NCBI RefSeq assembly: GCF_030813435.1
Contig: NZ_JAUSUG010000001.1
Location: 485,117-549,116 of the forward strand
DNA length: 64,000 nucleotides
Reading direction: 5' to 3'
DNA from: Evansella vedderi
Lineage (GTDB): Bacteria > Bacillota > Bacilli > Bacillales > Salisediminibacteriaceae
Below the pieces are notes generated by a model. That model was not told the origin of the DNA, did no database searches, and worked only from the letters and a program-made list of their open reading frames with translations. Position 1 is the stretch's first letter; each line of letters starts with the position of its first letter. Shown piece after piece: positions 61,880-64,000 of this stretch. The position numbers were made by a program, and so were the translations under genes.

Positions 61880-62785
61880 ATGGAAACATTAACGATATTC
61901 ACGCCAACATTTAATAGAGCCTATACATTACATAAGTGTTATGAGAGTTTAAAACGACAGACATGTAAAGACTTTAAGTGGCTTATAATTGACGATGGAT
62001 CTAGCGATAACACTTTTGAACTTGTTAACCAATGGATCCTTGAAAATAAAGTACCAATAAAGTATTTTTATCAAGAAAATCAAGGGATGCATGGGGCACA
62101 TAATACAGCTTATGAATTAATAGAAACAGAGCTTAATGTCTGTATTGATTCCGATGATTACATGGCTGATAATGCAGTTGAAAAAATACTCTCTTTTTGG
62201 AAGGAATATGGATGTGAAGAGTATGCAGGGATTGTTGGTTTAGACGCAACTCCAGAGGGTAGTGTCATTGGAACAAAAATGCCTGAAGAATTAAAAGAAT
62301 CAACGCTATCTAATTTATATGGGAAGTACAAGGTTAAAGGGGATAAAAAGTTGGTTTATCGAACAGAGCTTACTAGAAAAGCCCCACCGTATCCTTTGTT
62401 CCAAGGGGAAAGATATTGTCCTCTGAGCTATAAATATATTCTGATTGATCAACAATATCCATTATTGGTAATGAATGAGATCCTATGTCATGTGGAGTAT
62501 TTAGAAGATGGTTCCAGTATGAATATGATAAAGCAATATAAAAGAAACCCAAGGGGTTTCTCTTTTTTTAGAAAAACTGCTATGAAATTTGCTCCTACAT
62601 ATAAGGAGAGACTACGAGAATCTATTCATTATGTTTCTAGTAATTTAATGATTAAAAATTATCGATATTTATTTGAATCACCATGTAAATTTACAACTAT
62701 GATTGCATCTCCTTTTGGAATACTGCTCTATTTTTATATTCAGCATACAAATAAAGCAACTGTTCTAAAAGAGAAAAAAGCATAA
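61880..62785 (+). CDS. Glycosyltransferase family 2
   Basis: 301 residues. TIFTPTFNRAYTLHKCYESL, IIDDGSSDNTFELV, ENQGMHGAHNTAYE and the metal motif CIDSDDYM mark a GT-A enzyme with inverting mechanism by family. The C terminus has a membrane-seeking stretch (ASPFGILLYFYIQ). Three bases after epsF with GAGGTGA upstream. No specific B. subtilis Eps counterpart is obvious; a capsular-type transferase is the closest description. Coding sequence is more A/T-rich than the early eps genes. Confidence 0.83.
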   Translation: METLTIFTPTFNRAYTLHKCYESLKRQTCKDFKWLIIDDGSSDNTFELVNQWILENKVPIKYFYQENQGMHGAHNTAYELIETELNVCIDSDDYMADNAVEKILSFWKEYGCEEYAGIVGLDATPEGSVIGTKMPEELKESTLSNLYGKYKVKGDKKLVYRTELTRKAPPYPLFQGERYCPLSYKYILIDQQYPLLVMNEILCHVEYLEDGSSMNMIKQYKRNPRGFSFFRKTAMKFAPTYKERLRESIHYVSSNLMIKNYRYLFESPCKFTTMIASPFGILLYFYIQHTNKATVLKEKKA

Positions 62786-62811
62786 ACATTTTTGTTAGGA
62801 AGGAATAGAAA

Positions 62812-63879
62812 ATGACTATAATGTATCTCAATCTTTCTATCGTTTATGTCTTTTCTTTATTTTCTAGGTTTGTAGTAAAGCCTAATGGTTTAGAAGAAAA
62901 TGAAATAAAACCAAATAAATTATTTGCTTTACTGGCCGTAAGCTCTTTAGTAGTAGTTTCAGGACTACGTAATAACATTGGCGATACTTATTACTATATG
63001 CATTCATATCGTATTACAGAATTCAATTGGGAGAGTTTTCGGTTTGAGGGTGATTTTGGGTTTAACCTACTCCAGATGTTATTGCAACAATTTTCAAGTG
63101 ATCCTCAAATTTTACTTTTTACTACTGCATTATTAACAAATGTTCTAATAGGTTTAACACTATATAACTATTCAAGATTATTTGAATTGAGTTTATATGT
63201 TTATATTACATTGGGCTATTTTTTAGTATCTATGAATGGTGTAAGACAGTATTTGGCAGCTGCAATTATTTTTGCAGCAACTAAATACCTTATAGAAGGA
63301 GATTGGAAAAGGTATATGTTAATTGTCCTATTTGCTTCCACTATTCACCAGACAGCACTCATATTAATTCCAATATATTTTATTGTAAGGATGCCTGCTT
63401 GGTCAAAAATAACATATGTCCTTTTAATAACTTCTATTTTGATAGTAATTGGTTTTGATACGTTTTTAAATATATTATTCATTGCTATGGAGGGAACACA
63501 ATATGAAGGCTATAAAGAATTTCAAGCAGAAGGTGCAAATTTTTTAAGAGTAATAGTAGTGGCTGTTCCAATCGTTGTTGCCTATTTAGGTAAAGAAAAA
63601 CTAAAAGATATCCTCCCTAGTAGTGATGTAATCGTTAATATGGCAGTCCTTGGATTACTGTTTATGATTATTTCTACACAAAATTGGATTTTTGCTAGAT
63701 TTTCAATTTACTTTGGGTTGTATCAATTAATTTTAGTGTCGTGGATAGTTAAACTTTTTAAAGAAAAAGATCAGAAACTTATCTACTATGGAATATTAGT
63801 TTGCTATTTTATATATTTTTATTTTGAGCATGCAATTTCTCTAAACATTAATTACAGAAGTAATTATATTTTTTTCTAA
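62812..63879 (+). CDS. epsG: EpsG-like polysaccharide polymerase (Wzy type)
   Basis: 355 residues with about ten membrane segments. The EpsG family mark is SGLRNNIGDTYYYMHSYR near residue 50, followed by GDFGFNLLQMLLQ and NGVRQYLAAAIIFAA and the FASTIHQTALILIPIYFI stretch. It joins repeat units outside the membrane. ATG behind TAGGAAGGA. Last complete gene in the window; in B. subtilis epsH follows, but here an inverted repeat begins. Confidence 0.85.
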   Translation: MTIMYLNLSIVYVFSLFSRFVVKPNGLEENEIKPNKLFALLAVSSLVVVSGLRNNIGDTYYYMHSYRITEFNWESFRFEGDFGFNLLQMLLQQFSSDPQILLFTTALLTNVLIGLTLYNYSRLFELSLYVYITLGYFLVSMNGVRQYLAAAIIFAATKYLIEGDWKRYMLIVLFASTIHQTALILIPIYFIVRMPAWSKITYVLLITSILIVIGFDTFLNILFIAMEGTQYEGYKEFQAEGANFLRVIVVAVPIVVAYLGKEKLKDILPSSDVIVNMAVLGLLFMIISTQNWIFARFSIYFGLYQLILVSWIVKLFKEKDQKLIYYGILVCYFIYFYFEHAISLNINYRSNYIFF

Positions 63880-63931
63880 ATAGGAGCATTCCTGTAAGAA
63901 AGAAATTTGAGAGTTGAACAAAAAAAGAGCC

Positions 63932-64000
63932 CCTTGGTATCATACGAGGTGTCCGCAGCTGATCAGCACTAAGGACCCTGAAATTAGTTAACCAAGGAGG
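63932..64000. repeat. Inverted repeat at the window edge
   Basis: CCTTGGT (63932-63938) and ACCAAGG (63991-63997) pair across ~52 nt that contain the palindrome GCTGATCAGC. AAAAAAAGAGCCCC precedes it. It could be the end of an insertion element, a terminator with a long loop, or a leader; the sequence stops before this can be told. Confidence 0.35.

Overview
The window reads as chromosome of a low-GC, endospore-forming Bacillaceae. The signs are strong AGGAGG-type ribosome binding sites with many GTG and TTG starts, a YjcZ-type sporulation peptide gene, a Bacillus subtilis-like eps operon, and sites resembling SinR, Rex, LutR and CcpA boxes. No rRNA, tRNA, prophage or CRISPR array was seen, and no complete insertion sequence.

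Layout. 1-16.7 kb is housekeeping and membrane genes: a partial membrane-anchored glycerophosphodiester phosphodiesterase, a YdjM-like protein, VOC proteins, a NupC transporter, a VanZ-like protein, an MFS permease, DUF421 and DUF4363 genes, a HAD phosphatase, an M3 oligopeptidase, MgtC and an M42 peptidase. 17.0-19.9 kb is a lactate module: an L-lactate permease with a sigma-A promoter and a LutR-like operator at the start site, followed by a FadR/LutR-type regulator. 20.0-27.1 kb is an acyl-amino-acid module: an AbgT transporter, three different M20 hydrolases and an unusual regulator. 27.3-29.9 kb carries low-complexity proteins and a RecB-like nuclease. 30.4-39.1 kb is a sugar module in which a membrane-anchored sugar-binding sensor, a YesM-type kinase and a YesN-type regulator precede a ChvE/GguA/GguB-type ABC importer. 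39.1-46.8 kb holds a truncated membrane gene, galE, small proteins, a DUF5317 gene, a 34-aa peptide gene, a GGDEF/HD-GYP protein and an orphan sugar-binding lipoprotein under a cre-overlapped promoter. 47.0-53.4 kb holds a peroxiredoxin whose catalytic cysteine codon is UGA, a ZIP transporter, NDH-2 behind three Rex-like sites, an amidase and a second M42 peptidase. 53.5 kb to the end is an eps operon (epsA, epsB, a probable EAR RNA, epsC, galU, epsD, glycosyltransferases, epsF, epsG) behind a consensus promoter with a SinR-like operator.

Three things stand out. First, the peroxiredoxin at 47051 has one in-frame UGA, exactly at the peroxidatic cysteine, with a SECIS-like hairpin just after it, so it may be a selenoprotein. 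Second, intergenic gaps carry degenerate arrays whose keyword differs at every locus but whose spacing does not: three arrays step by 21 nt and three by about 52 nt, which suggests helically phased protein binding or a shared origin. Third, several small dispersed repeats show recent mobility: a 43-bp palindrome sits inside a terminator loop with an 8-bp target duplication, a 123-bp element interrupts another repeat with an 8-9 bp duplication, and another palindrome copy marks the broken end of a membrane gene.

All family calls come from reading the translated sequence by eye; no database search was run.
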